From assembly GCA_020847355.1 (NCBI GenBank), contig JADLCG010000234.1, positions 1 through 30,315 on the forward strand: DNA of 30,315 nt. The letters run 5' to 3'. The position numbers and the translations under genes are program-made. This stretch comes from Anaerolineales bacterium (GTDB lineage Bacteria; Chloroflexota; Anaerolineae; Anaerolineales; Villigracilaceae). Positions 1-9,136 of this stretch are shown here, piece after piece; the stretch's first letter is position 1; every line of letters starts with the position of its first letter. A model generated the notes under the pieces. The model did no database searches. It saw nothing but the letters and a program-made list of their open reading frames with translations, and was not told the DNA's origin.

Positions 1-1
1 C

Positions 2-91
2 ACGCAACCGCACCCGCCGCAACTCGTGCGCGATTACATTCGCCAAACCCGCCAACGCCAAGGGCAAGAGGCGCTTCCGCAAAACGGATAA
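2..91 (+). CDS. C-terminal fragment of an unidentified protein (5' end outside window)
   Basis: An open frame enters from the left edge and stops with TAA at 89-91. The 29 visible residues are rich in Gln and Arg and end in QEALPQNG. A stem-loop with a T-rich tail follows 32 bases after the stop, as expected for the end of a transcription unit, which is the main reason for accepting this frame over the other two. The fragment is too short to assign a family. Confidence 0.45.
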   Translation, partial: TQPHPPQLVRDYIRQTRQRQGQEALPQNG

Positions 92-123
92 AAAATAACG
101 CAAACGCCCTTCCTTTAGAGAAA

Positions 124-158
124 AAAACGCAGAGTATAATGACCTCTGCGTTTTATAT
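124..158 (+). terminator. Intrinsic terminator between the upstream gene and polA
   Basis: An 11-bp perfect stem (AAAACGCAGAG at 124-134 with CTCTGCGTTTT at 144-154) encloses a 9-base loop and is followed by a T-rich run. It lies 32 bases downstream of the stop at 91. The A-run on its left side means it could also end transcription coming from the right. The loop contains TATAAT (135-140), which could be the -10 box for polA. Confidence 0.75.
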
Positions 159-185
159 TTAACTTCATCGTTTGGAATTAAATCT

Positions 186-2987
186 ATGCCCCCAACTCTT
201 TACTTAATTGATGGACATGCCCTTGCATACCGTATGTACTTTGCGCTGACTGCCGGCGGCGGTGGAAGCTCACGCTGGCAAACTTCCACTGGGCAACCGA
301 CGGCTGGCGTTTATGGTTTTGCGCGTGAATTGATTCGCGTGTTGGACCAAGAAAAGCCGGAATATCTAGCCGTGGCATTTGACGTGGGCAAAACCTTTCG
401 CGATCAGATTTTCCCTGAATATAAAGGCACACGCGAAAAGATGCCTGATGATTTGCGCCCGCAAATTGAACGGATTCGCGAGATGGTGGATGCGTTCAAC
501 AGTCCACGCTTGGAGATGGAAGGCTACGAAGCGGACGATGTGCTGGGCAGTATTGCCAAAGCGGCGGCGGAGCAAGGCTTGGGCGTGAAAATCATCACCG
601 GCGACAGAGACCTGCTTCAGCTAGTGAATGAGCGCACGGCGGTTTATCTGGCGGGCGATAATCAAACTTATATCACCGATCAAGACGTGATCAAAAAATT
701 AGGCGTGCGTCCAAATCAAGTGGTGGATTACAAAGCGATAGTTGGCGATACTTCCGATAATATCCCCGGCATTAAAGGCGTGGGCGAAAAAACCGCGATT
801 GCCCTGCTCGAAAAATTCAACACGTTGGACGCAATTTATGAAAATTTAGACCAAGTAGAAAACCGTTGGCGCGGAAAATTTGAGACGAACAAAGAAGCGG
901 CTTACATGAGCCGCGACCTAGCGCGGATTGAAGTGAATTTGAACATCAAACTTGATCTTGAACATGCAGAAGTCAAAGCGTTTGAGCCAAGCCGACTCGA
1001 AGCCTTCTTCCAAGAGATGGAATTCAAAACTTTGCTGGCGAAAATTCCAGCGATTAGCGGCAACGCCCCAACTGCGACGGAAGTCGTCGCTTCGCCTAAA
1101 CGCGGCAAGGCGGGCGAACAAATTTCGATGTTTGAAACGCAAGCCGCTCCAGTGATTATCGCTACACCGTCAAAGATTGAAGTAGTGATTGTGGATTCGG
1201 ATGACAAACTTGAATCTTTGAAAAAAGAATTGGCAAAAGCGCAGGTGATTTCTTTTGATACCGAAACCACCTCGACAGACGAGATGAGCGCCGAGTTGGT
1301 TGGCATTTCACTTGCTATCAAAGAAGGGGAAGGATATTACATTCCAGTTGGACATTCTTCAGGAAATAATTTGCCAATTCAAAAAGTGATGGCGGCGTTA
1401 ACTCCATCCATGACGAATCCGAAAGTTGGCAAAGTGGCGCACAATGCAAAATATGATTACATCATCTTTGCGCGTTATGGATTAACCGTCACGCCGCTTA
1501 CTTTCGATACGATGCTTGCCGAATTTATCGTTGACCCCGCTTCACGCCATCTTGGGCTAAAAAACCTTTCCGAGAATCGTTTAGGTGAAGAGATGACTCA
1601 TATTGAAGAATTAATCGGCAAAGGCAAAAAGCAAATCACAATGGACGCTGTGGCGATTGAAGCGGTAGCGCCTTACGCCGCCGCCGATGCTGAAACTACG
1701 CTTCGGCTCATGCCCATCTTGCAAAAAGACTTGAAGCGCGTGAACGGCGAAAAACTCTTAGCCGAAATTGATTTGCCGCTCACGCCTGTGCTGGCAGAGA
1801 TGGAAATGACCGGCGCTTTGATTGATACAAAGTTCTTCGCTGAGATGTCTAAAGAATTAGAAAAACGCCTTGCGGAAATTGAAAAGGAAGTTTTTGCCCA
1901 GGCCGGCAAGACGTTTAACCTCAACTCGCCCCAACAACTTTCGGACGTTTTATTCAATCACTTGCGCCTCGAACCGCCGGACAAAGGGCGCAAAACTGCG
2001 ACGGGCTTTTACTCCACCTCGGCAGACGTGTTAGAGATGTTGCGCGATAAACATCCCATCCTAGAATGGATTCTTGAACAACGCGAACTCGCCAAACTCA
2101 AATCCACTTATGTGGATGCGCTACCAGCGGCGATCAACCCACGAACTGGTCGCGTGCATACTTCTTACAGTCAAGTTGGCGCAGTGACTGGGCGGCTTTC
2201 GTCAAACAATCCAAATTTACAAAATATTCCCATCCGCACCGAAACCGGTCGGCGCGTGCGTAATGGTTTTATTGCAGAAAGCGGCAATGTTTTGCTTTCC
2301 GTAGATTATTCGCAAATTGAATTACGCATCGTAGCGCACATGGCGCAAGACGAAGCCATGCTGAAAGCCTTTCGCGCCGGAGAAGATATTCACGCCACCA
2401 CTGCCGCCGCCATCTACGATCTTGAATTAGCAAAAGTGACGAAAGATATGCGCCGCCATGCCAAGGCGATCAACTTCGGTTTGATCTATGGCATGTCCGC
2501 TTTTGGGCTAACCCGCTCCACAGATTTGACTCTCGCCGAAGCGGAAGATTTTGTGAAAGCCTATTTCACAAAATTCCCCGGCGTCAAAAAATATTTGGAC
2601 GGCATCCGCAGACAAGCCGCAGAAATTGGCTATGTGGAAACTTTATTGGGGCGCAAGCGCTACTTCCCCGCTTTACAAGGCAAAGTGAACGTGCAAATGA
2701 AAAACCGCGAAGAACGCGAAGCGATCAACGCGCCCATTCAAGGCACGGCGGCAGATATTATGAAATTGGCAATGCTGAAGATTCCATCCGCGTTACAGGC
2801 TTCTGGATTGAAAGCTAAAATGCTTTTGCAAGTGCATGATGAATTGGTCTTGGAATGCCCGAAGAAAGAATTAGAACAAACGGCGCACGTCGTACAAACG
2901 ACGATGGCAAATGCCTACCCGTTGAGCATCCCGCTCGAAACAGAAGCCAGAGCGGGCGCGAGTTGGGGCGAGATGGTCGTGTTATAA
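186..2987 (+). CDS. polA: DNA polymerase I
   Basis: Family A DNA polymerase for gap filling, RNA primer removal and repair synthesis. At 933 residues it matches the full-length bacterial enzyme with all three domains. The N-terminal 5'-3' exonuclease occupies about residues 1-300 (LIDGHALAYR; helix-hairpin-helix region near DNIPGIKGVGEKTA). The 3'-5' proofreading domain (about 335-525) appears intact: D358 and E360 (FDTETT), N420 and D424 (HNAKYD), Y497 and D501. The polymerase domain follows, with motif A DYSQIELRI at D707, motif B around K760 (HAKAINFGLIYG) and motif C QVHDELVLE with H884-D885. The first 50 residues carry a small Gly-rich insertion (GGGGSS). The start is the first ATG after the upstream terminator; only a weak GGA precedes it. 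The gene converges with the permease, 14 bases away. The identification is secure. Confidence 0.97.
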   Translation: MPPTLYLIDGHALAYRMYFALTAGGGGSSRWQTSTGQPTAGVYGFARELIRVLDQEKPEYLAVAFDVGKTFRDQIFPEYKGTREKMPDDLRPQIERIREMVDAFNSPRLEMEGYEADDVLGSIAKAAAEQGLGVKIITGDRDLLQLVNERTAVYLAGDNQTYITDQDVIKKLGVRPNQVVDYKAIVGDTSDNIPGIKGVGEKTAIALLEKFNTLDAIYENLDQVENRWRGKFETNKEAAYMSRDLARIEVNLNIKLDLEHAEVKAFEPSRLEAFFQEMEFKTLLAKIPAISGNAPTATEVVASPKRGKAGEQISMFETQAAPVIIATPSKIEVVIVDSDDKLESLKKELAKAQVISFDTETTSTDEMSAELVGISLAIKEGEGYYIPVGHSSGNNLPIQKVMAALTPSMTNPKVGKVAHNAKYDYIIFARYGLTVTPLTFDTMLAEFIVDPASRHLGLKNLSENRLGEEMTHIEELIGKGKKQITMDAVAIEAVAPYAAADAETTLRLMPILQKDLKRVNGEKLLAEIDLPLTPVLAEMEMTGALIDTKFFAEMSKELEKRLAEIEKEVFAQAGKTFNLNSPQQLSDVLFNHLRLEPPDKGRKTATGFYSTSADVLEMLRDKHPILEWILEQRELAKLKSTYVDALPAAINPRTGRVHTSYSQVGAVTGRLSSNNPNLQNIPIRTETGRRVRNGFIAESGNVLLSVDYSQIELRIVAHMAQDEAMLKAFRAGEDIHATTAAAIYDLELAKVTKDMRRHAKAINFGLIYGMSAFGLTRSTDLTLAEAEDFVKAYFTKFPGVKKYLDGIRRQAAEIGYVETLLGRKRYFPALQGKVNVQMKNREEREAINAPIQGTAADIMKLAMLKIPSALQASGLKAKMLLQVHDELVLECPKKELEQTAHVVQTTMANAYPLSIPLETEARAGASWGEMVVL

Positions 2988-3001
2988 ATTTGCGCGGCGT
3001 T

Positions 3002-4834
3002 TTATAAAATCCAAAACAGCCAGGTCGCAAACATCAAAGCGACAAAGCAGACGACGGTTAACGCCCAACCGCTTTTGACGAAATCGCGGAAGGCGTAATT
3101 GGCGGGCGCGATCATAATGATGTTGACTGGATGCGAGAGCGGCGTGATGAAGGAGATCGAACCGGCAATCGCCGTGACCAAAGCCACCGCCTGCGGGTTG
3201 ACGCCCAATTGAAGCGCGGCGCTGATCGTGATGGGCGCAACGATCAACGGGGAAATTTGCCCGCCCATGACTTGCGTCAGCGCGGCGCTTAACAAATACG
3301 CTCCGGCGATTAAACCCATTGCGCCCAAAGGGGCAACCCAACTGACAATCGCATTTCCAAAAAGTTGCGCCAGCCCGGTTTGAATGAGCGCGTAACTGAT
3401 CGAGATCGTTCCGGCGATCAAAAAGATAGCGCGCCACTTGACGGCTTGATACATTTCATCCGGCCGCATCAAGCCGGCGAGGAGGATTAATACGGCGGCG
3501 GCGAGCATCGCAATCTCCACGGGCATTCCGGCAAAGAGCGCGATTAATGCGCCAATCGAAATTCCGAGCGTCAGTAAAACGCGCGGAAGGTCTAACTCGT
3601 CTTTATTTGAAGCGGACTCAACGACGACGAAATCATGTTGGTTCTTTAAGTCTGGTAGTTTTTCGGCGGGACCCATCAGCAAAAGCGTATCGCCTGCGTG
3701 CAATTCAAGCGCGGCGACATCGGTGCGGTAACTGCGTTGTCCGCGCCACAAGGCGATTCCGATAAATCCATAACGATTGCGAAAGCCTAAATCTCTGAGG
3801 TTTTTTCCTTCAAGCGCGGAGCGCGGCGGAAGAATAACTTCGGCGAAGACTGTATCGCGGGGCAAAGCCGAAATGGATTGGGTTGAGCGGTAAACGCGCA
3901 AACCCGCCTGCTCCAATTGCAAGGCGCGTTCTTCGCGTCCAATGATCAACAGCGTATCGCCGGCTTGAATGCGGTTGGCGGTATCGCTCGCGGAAAAAAT
4001 CCGTTCGCCGCGCCGAATGCCCAAAACTGCCATGCCCAATTCTTTCCCAATGTCCGTTTGATAGAGATATTTATTGGCAATCGCCGCTTCAGGAGAGACT
4101 TCCGCTTCCCACATGCGCTCCACCAATTGGAAAGTACGAGTCAACTCCTCGCTACTTGGCTCCATTTTGACCGTTGGCGGTTCGCGGTCTGGCAGAAAGC
4201 GTCGCCCAAAAAAGGTTAGAAAGAGCAAGCCAGTGAGGGCGACGAATCCGCCGGTTGGAATGAAATCCAAAATGGTCAGAGCGGGTTGCGGCGGGTTCGC
4301 TAAGCGCAATAAGCCGCTGACAATAATATTCGCCGTAGTTAGATACGTCGCCGCGCCGCCTAACATCGTGCCATAGGCGATGGGGATGAGAAGTTTGCTA
4401 GGCTTAATTCCGGTGCGATGCGAAGCGTTGAGCGCGCTCGGTAAAAGCAGAGCGCCAGCCGCTAATGTATTCATAAACAGCGAAAGGAAAGCGGCGGTAA
4501 AAGCAAATAAGCCGATCAATCTTTGTTCTGAGCGTCCGCCCAGCGAAAGTAATTTTCTGGCGATCCAGCGCGTGACGCCGTATTTATCCAAGCAGGCGGT
4601 GATGATAAACAACGAAAGCAGGGCGATCACTTCCGGCGTGCCAAAACCAGTGAGGGCTTTATCCGCATCGGCGGGCGTGTGCGCGGGACCTAAAACGGCG
4701 GCTCCAAAATATTGCGCCATGCCCAAAGCCACCGCCATTAAAAGCGCCGCCACATCCTCCCTGAGGCGGTTTAAGAAAACCAAGAGCAGGGGGATAATCA
4801 AAACGAGCAAAACAAAAATCTGTTCAAAGGTCAT
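3002..4834 (-). CDS. SLC13-family anion permease with two RCK_C (TrkA-C) domains
   Basis: Inner-membrane transporter of the DASS/SLC13 type, which in characterised relatives moves sulfate or dicarboxylates with sodium; the substrate here cannot be read from sequence. About 610 residues from the ATG at 4834. An N-terminal block of hydrophobic helices (about residues 1-210) is followed by two soluble RCK_C domains in tandem (about 243-309 and 328-395; both contain the AGDTLL signature), then a second membrane block. The family signature near the C-terminus is TPLSHPVN followed by APANYAFRDFVKSGW. The RCK_C pair suggests ligand gating, as in cyanobacterial and algal SAC1-like proteins. A TTG codon 63 bases upstream (4897) keeps the frame open, but the ATG is preceded by CTGGAAT and starts a typical membrane segment, so I prefer it. 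Divergent from the TPR gene. Confidence 0.88.
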   Translation of the reverse strand: MTFEQIFVLLVLIIPLLLVFLNRLREDVAALLMAVALGMAQYFGAAVLGPAHTPADADKALTGFGTPEVIALLSLFIITACLDKYGVTRWIARKLLSLGGRSEQRLIGLFAFTAAFLSLFMNTLAAGALLLPSALNASHRTGIKPSKLLIPIAYGTMLGGAATYLTTANIIVSGLLRLANPPQPALTILDFIPTGGFVALTGLLFLTFFGRRFLPDREPPTVKMEPSSEELTRTFQLVERMWEAEVSPEAAIANKYLYQTDIGKELGMAVLGIRRGERIFSASDTANRIQAGDTLLIIGREERALQLEQAGLRVYRSTQSISALPRDTVFAEVILPPRSALEGKNLRDLGFRNRYGFIGIALWRGQRSYRTDVAALELHAGDTLLLMGPAEKLPDLKNQHDFVVVESASNKDELDLPRVLLTLGISIGALIALFAGMPVEIAMLAAAVLILLAGLMRPDEMYQAVKWRAIFLIAGTISISYALIQTGLAQLFGNAIVSWVAPLGAMGLIAGAYLLSAALTQVMGGQISPLIVAPITISAALQLGVNPQAVALVTAIAGSISFITPLSHPVNIIMIAPANYAFRDFVKSGWALTVVCFVALMFATWLFWIL

Positions 4835-4930
4835 AAAAGATTCCAGATTAATTTTCAAGGCGCGCGGCGTTTTGAAAATTATAATCTTATTGCTCAACTT
4901 TCTCCGCGTTCCATTCCGTCAATACAAGGT

Positions 4931-4936
4931 TATAAT
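4931..4936 (+). promoter_or_regulatory. Candidate -10 box for the TPR gene
   Basis: A perfect TATAAT lies 42 bases upstream of the TPR start, in the 144-base divergent region shared with the permease. The best -35 at 16-17 bases is only a partial match (TTCCAT), so this is a tentative site. Confidence 0.3.
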
Positions 4937-4978
4937 TGCGCTGACGCTCATCAAAAATCATTCCCGAAAGATACAGCC

Positions 4979-7294
4979 ATGCCCGGACAAGAAGATACCT
5001 TCCTCAAAGCAATGAACGACGGTCACTCCGCCGCTTGGGATCAGGAGTGGGAAAAAGCCATCGCCGCTTATCGGCGCGCTTTGCAAACTTCGCCCGACCA
5101 TCCAAAAGCGCTCAACAGTTTGGGGTTGGCTTTGTTTCAAGTGGGCAATATCGAAGAGGCTTTGCAAATTTATATCAACGTCGCCAAAATCTCTAAGGAC
5201 GATCCCGTGCCGATGGAGAAAGTGGCGCAACTCTCCGAGCGCACTGGCGATCTGCGGACCGCCACCGAAGCCGCCATGCGCGCGGGCGATCTCTTCTTCC
5301 AACAACGCGATACGGAAAAAGCTCTCGAGAACTGGGTGCGCGTCACCAACTTAAACCCCGAACACATTCAAGCTCATTCGCGCCTCGCGCAGGTGCACGA
5401 AAAATTAAATCATCAGCAACAAGCCGTGCGGGAATATCTCGCCGTAGCTAGTTTATTACAACGCGCCGGCAACGCAGAAAAAAGCCAAGAGATGGTCGAG
5501 AAGGCGCAAACCATTTTGCCGAACAGTTCGGAAGTGAAACAAGCCCAAACTTTGCTAAAGACCGGTCAGCTATTGCCCAAACCCATTCGTGGAAAGGGCG
5601 GCACGGGACCGATCCGCATGTCGCAGGTTAAGCAATTGCAAGAGCCTGAGACGAAGATCGGCTCTGGGCTGGACCCGATAGCTGAAGCGCGTCAAAAAGC
5701 ATTAACGCAACTCGCGGAATTGCTCTTCGAACTCACCGACGATAACAGCCCTTCCGCGCAAGAACGGCGCGGCATGTCCTCGCTGATGCGCGGCACCGGC
5801 GGACTCTCTCTGGAACAAAACGATCAAGTCAAAGTGATCATGTATCTGAGTCAGGCAATTGACGCGCAGACCAAAGGCAACGAAGCCCAAGCCGCCGAAG
5901 AAATGGAACATGCCATAGACGCCGGCTTCTCGCACCCTTCTTTATATTTCAATTTAGGTCATTTGCGCTTCAAAGGCGAGCGCTATGAAAGCGCGCAGAG
6001 ATTTTTACAAAACACTATCAAGCATTCGGATTACGCCTTGGCTTCGCAATTATTGCTTGGGCAAATATCCGCTAAAAAGACGCAATATGCCGAAGCCGCT
6101 TTACATTATTTGGAAGCGCTAAAAACCGCCGATGCCGCCATTGTGCCGTTAGAAAAAGCGGACGATCTCCGCCTGAGCTACGAACCAATCATTGAAGCGC
6201 AACAAAGTCAAAAAGACGAAGCGGCGCAAAAGAAAGTTTGCGATAACATCCATAATTTGTTAATGCGCTCAGATTGGCGCGAGCAATTGCACAAAACCCG
6301 CGAGCAAATGCCCAAGTCTGAGGGCGGTATGCTCTCGCCGTTGGCGGACGTGATCTTGCAGGCGCAATCCAGTTCTGTGCTGGAATCGATTAACCGCATC
6401 AATCAACTTGCGCGTTTGGGCAGTTTACGCTCCGCAATGGACGAAGCCTACGACGCGATTCAACACGCCCCCACTTACCTGCCAATCCATTCGCTGATGG
6501 GCGATTTGCTCGTTCAAGAAGGTCATACTGCCGACGCGATCGCCAAATTCAGCGTGGTCGCTCATGCGTATGGCGTGCGCGGCGAGGTTGGGCAGGCGAC
6601 GAAACTGCTCCGCCGTATCATCCAGCTTTCTCCAATGGACATGCCGACGCGCAACCGCCTGATCGAGCAGTTGATCGCGCGCGGTCAAATTGACGACGCG
6701 ATCCGCGAATATCTTGAACTCGCGGCGATTTACTATCGCCTGGCGGATTTGGATATGGCGCGCAAAACCTATACCACCGCCCTGCGCGTGATTCAACAGG
6801 GCAGCGCCAACCGTGAATGGAACGTGCACATCCTCAACCGTATGGCGGATATAGATTTACAAAGGTTGGATTGGAAGCAAGCCCTGCGCGTTTATGAGCA
6901 GATCCGCACGTTGGCGCCAGAAGACACGGCAACGCGCAAACAATTAATTGACTTATACCTCCGCATGGCGCAAACGGATAAAGCGCTAGGCGAGTTGGAA
7001 AACTATCTCACTTACTTAGAAAGCCAGCGTAAAGCCGAACAAATCATCCCCTTTTTGGAAGAATTGGTTCAAGAGCATGACGATCAACCCTTGCTCAAGC
7101 GCACGCTGGCGGCACAATTACATCAAGCCGGGCGCACGGAGGAGGCGGTTGAAATACTCGACGCTCTCGCCGATGCGCTCGTGCAAAGAGCCGACCATGA
7201 AAACGCGGCGGATATCATCAACCAAATTGTGTTGATGAATCCCGCCAACGTGGAGCAATATCGTCAGGCGCTCAACCAAATGAGGAATGGATAG
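4979..7294 (+). CDS. Large tetratricopeptide-repeat protein
   Basis: A 771-residue soluble protein built almost entirely of TPR helices, which normally act as protein-binding scaffolds; the partner is unknown. Clear 34-residue units include one near residues 19-52 (WEKAIAAYRRALQTSPDHPKA), further units to about 190, a middle block around 290-400 (YFNLGHLRFKGERYESAQRF) and a C-terminal block from about 480 to 770. A Gly/Pro/Lys linker (about 195-235) with no TPR character separates the first and middle blocks. There is no signal peptide or membrane segment, so a cytoplasmic location is likely. The start has GAAAG at suitable spacing. It is a single-gene unit: it begins from its own upstream region and ends 4 bases before a strong terminator stem. 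The family is clear, the role is not. Confidence 0.85.
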   Translation: MPGQEDTFLKAMNDGHSAAWDQEWEKAIAAYRRALQTSPDHPKALNSLGLALFQVGNIEEALQIYINVAKISKDDPVPMEKVAQLSERTGDLRTATEAAMRAGDLFFQQRDTEKALENWVRVTNLNPEHIQAHSRLAQVHEKLNHQQQAVREYLAVASLLQRAGNAEKSQEMVEKAQTILPNSSEVKQAQTLLKTGQLLPKPIRGKGGTGPIRMSQVKQLQEPETKIGSGLDPIAEARQKALTQLAELLFELTDDNSPSAQERRGMSSLMRGTGGLSLEQNDQVKVIMYLSQAIDAQTKGNEAQAAEEMEHAIDAGFSHPSLYFNLGHLRFKGERYESAQRFLQNTIKHSDYALASQLLLGQISAKKTQYAEAALHYLEALKTADAAIVPLEKADDLRLSYEPIIEAQQSQKDEAAQKKVCDNIHNLLMRSDWREQLHKTREQMPKSEGGMLSPLADVILQAQSSSVLESINRINQLARLGSLRSAMDEAYDAIQHAPTYLPIHSLMGDLLVQEGHTADAIAKFSVVAHAYGVRGEVGQATKLLRRIIQLSPMDMPTRNRLIEQLIARGQIDDAIREYLELAAIYYRLADLDMARKTYTTALRVIQQGSANREWNVHILNRMADIDLQRLDWKQALRVYEQIRTLAPEDTATRKQLIDLYLRMAQTDKALGELENYLTYLESQRKAEQIIPFLEELVQEHDDQPLLKRTLAAQLHQAGRTEEAVEILDALADALVQRADHENAADIINQIVLMNPANVEQYRQALNQMRNG

Positions 7295-7298
7295 AAAT

Positions 7299-7345
7299 AA
7301 AAAGCAGGACGCGCCTTTGAGCGCGTCCTGCTTTTTATTATTTTT
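7299..7345. terminator. Bidirectional intrinsic terminator between the TPR and DsbA-like genes
   Basis: A perfect 16-bp stem (7299-7314 with 7321-7336; core GCAGGACGCGC / GCGCGTCCTGC) closes a six-base loop CTTTGA. It is flanked by A5 on the left and T5 plus further T-runs on the right, so it can stop both converging transcripts. Confidence 0.93.
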
Positions 7346-7356
7346 TTTCGTTCAGT

Positions 7357-8163
7357 TTATTTTCCGGCGGCGGCGAGAGCGGCTTCAATTTTTTCTTGAA
7401 AGAACTCAAAGGTTTGCGCGCCTTCAATTAAGCCTTGAAGCGTTTTGCCGCTTGGGTCCGTGTATACCAAGGGGACTTGCGCGCCGCTTGCATCGGTGTA
7501 GGTGATTAAGAAGGACGGCGTTCCAGTCATCCCCGAAGCGAGGGCGTCCTTAAGATCTTGATCCACTTGCGCTTTATATTTGTTGCCGTTGTAGCATTCG
7601 TTGTATTTAGCCAAATCCAAGCCGGGGACTTTCTCGGCGATCGCGGCTAAACGCCGATCTGAAAACGAGCCGACGTTCTCGCCGATGACATTTCCATACA
7701 GCATATCGTGCATTCCCCAGTATAGGTTTTGATCGCCCGCGCAATAAGCCGCCGCCGCCGCATCTGCGGATTCTGTGCCGCCGCCAATATTACCGCTCAC
7801 CCAGTTGCCGGCGGAGCGGTAGGTGAAGTAGACCTTTCCGGTATCCACGTATGTTTCTTCAAGCAACGGCTCGGTATTCGCTACGAAGCGCTCGCAATAC
7901 GGGCATTGATAATCGGCAAATTCAACAATCTGCACCGGCGCTTTCGGGTCGCCCATGTGATTCGCGTCCGCTTGCACGCGCTCTTTTATCTTGACCGCCT
8001 CAACATTCGTAATCGGTCGAACATTGGGGTAAATAATCAGAAACGCAACAAACAAAGCGACGACGACAATTACCGCCATAAAGATATTGCGTCCGCGGGC
8101 TTCCCGTTGACGCATCTGTTCTCGGCGCGTTTTTCGCGCGCCGGAATGATTGGGTTGATTCAT
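7357..8163 (-). CDS. Membrane-anchored DsbA-family thiol oxidoreductase
   Basis: Predicted extracytoplasmic disulfide exchange protein of 268 residues. The N-terminus is very basic (about residues 1-25), then one hydrophobic segment (about 27-46, ending IIYP) forms an uncleaved signal anchor, so the catalytic domain sits outside the membrane. The thioredoxin-fold domain begins near residue 70 (APVQIVEFADYQCPYC) with the active-site pair C87-P-Y-C90; the cis-Pro loop is probably GTPSFLIT. This matches the DSBA-like/BdbD group. Two more cysteines (in AAAYCAGD and KYNECYNG) lie in the helical insertion and could form a structural disulfide. AGGAG sits just upstream of the ATG. It is the last gene of the long minus-strand series and ends at the shared terminator. 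Confidence 0.88.
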   Translation of the reverse strand: MNQPNHSGARKTRREQMRQREARGRNIFMAVIVVVALFVAFLIIYPNVRPITNVEAVKIKERVQADANHMGDPKAPVQIVEFADYQCPYCERFVANTEPLLEETYVDTGKVYFTYRSAGNWVSGNIGGGTESADAAAAAYCAGDQNLYWGMHDMLYGNVIGENVGSFSDRRLAAIAEKVPGLDLAKYNECYNGNKYKAQVDQDLKDALASGMTGTPSFLITYTDASGAQVPLVYTDPSGKTLQGLIEGAQTFEFFQEKIEAALAAAGK

Positions 8164-8270
8164 ATTTGCTCCTATGCTTTTAATAATTACAAGTCATTTT
8201 GCCATGCGAAAATTGTTTTGTCTAGGATGGGGTTAAAAGGTTCTTATCTTACCTGAGGCGGAAAAATGAG

Positions 8271-9110
8271 CTATTCATTCAAGCGCGCGTTCATCCAGAT
8301 CAGCATGGTTTTGAGAACTTCGGCTTGCTCAGGCTCATTATGCAGTTCGTGATAGCCTTCATCCCACAAAACGAGCGTGCTTTTCTCCGGCGCGGCGGCG
8401 GCGAATTCAATACTGCTGGATGGAAAAGCGATCCGATCTTCTTTGCCATGCATCAAGAGGAGCGGCGCTGGGAATTCAGCGGCATGTTCCAGCGTCCATT
8501 TGGTGACGCCGAGCATCGTGCGCCCAAAGCCTAATGAAATTTTATCGTGGACGAGCGGGTCTTGCTGATACTTATCAATCACCGCTTGCGTGTGTGAAAT
8601 GGCGTGCGCATCCAAGCCGCTGGGGAGCAAAACAGTGGGCGCAATAAGCCCTAAGATTTGGGCGGCGATAATTTTGCCGGTCTGGCTTTCTAAAGCGGTA
8701 TGCAAGCCTGGGCTGGTGGCAATCACTCCTTTTACTTTTGGTTTGCGCTTCAATCCATAATATAAAACTAAAATTCCGCCGAGGCTGTGACCATATAAAA
8801 TGAGCGGCAATTCAGGGTAGCGCTCACGAGCGTGCGTAAATAAAAGATCAATATCTTGCAAAACCGCTTCGCTGGAAGGAAAATGACCGCGCGGTCCGCC
8901 TGAACGGCCATGCCCGCGCAAGTCAAATCCAAACATAGCGTAGCCGTCTTTAGTAAACGCCTCAGCGACATGTTCATAGCGTCCGCTGTGTTCGCCAAGC
9001 CCATGCACCAAGCAGATCGCCGCTTTAGGGGCGCGCTGGTCTGGCTCCCAGCCTTGGGCGAAAATTTCGAGATGGTCGTCTGTCGTCCATTTTGTTTCAA
9101 AGCGCTTCAT
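8271..9110 (-). CDS. Alpha/beta hydrolase, monoacylglycerol lipase / lysophospholipase-like
   Basis: Cytoplasmic serine hydrolase of the Hydrolase_4 family, which includes monoacylglycerol lipase and PldB. Its 279 residues are typical for the family. The oxyanion region is VHGLGEHSGRY (35-45), and RGHGRSGGPRGH (65-76) is diagnostic of this group. The nucleophile is S109 in GHSLGG. D225 (HGKEDRI) and H254 (EGYHELHNE) complete the triad. The true substrate could be a monoglyceride, lysophospholipid or another ester. GGAGG precedes the ATG. It starts 26 bases after the GNAT stop, so it is probably co-transcribed with the acetyltransferase and small TPR genes; nothing links their functions. Confidence 0.88.
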   Translation of the reverse strand: MKRFETKWTTDDHLEIFAQGWEPDQRAPKAAICLVHGLGEHSGRYEHVAEAFTKDGYAMFGFDLRGHGRSGGPRGHFPSSEAVLQDIDLLFTHARERYPELPLILYGHSLGGILVLYYGLKRKPKVKGVIATSPGLHTALESQTGKIIAAQILGLIAPTVLLPSGLDAHAISHTQAVIDKYQQDPLVHDKISLGFGRTMLGVTKWTLEHAAEFPAPLLLMHGKEDRIAFPSSSIEFAAAAPEKSTLVLWDEGYHELHNEPEQAEVLKTMLIWMNARLNE

Positions 9111-9136
9111 ATATAACCTCCAAGCGGGATGTTGAA

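Noticed and set aside
2982..3007. TTATAAA...TTTATAA inverted repeat between polA and the permease
   Set aside because: A purely A/T stem of seven pairs overlapping both stop codons is too weak for a terminator and is expected by chance.
4380..5015. A 211-codon open frame on the plus strand, antisense to the permease
   Set aside because: It runs across the start of the permease gene and into the TPR gene start, has low-complexity Lys/Ser/Ala content, no ribosome site and no domain. It is a shadow of the codon use on the other strand.
7729..8256. A 175-codon plus-strand frame opposite the DsbA-like gene
   Set aside because: Arg/His-rich shadow translation with no motif; the opposite strand carries a clear CPYC thioredoxin-fold gene with a good ribosome site.
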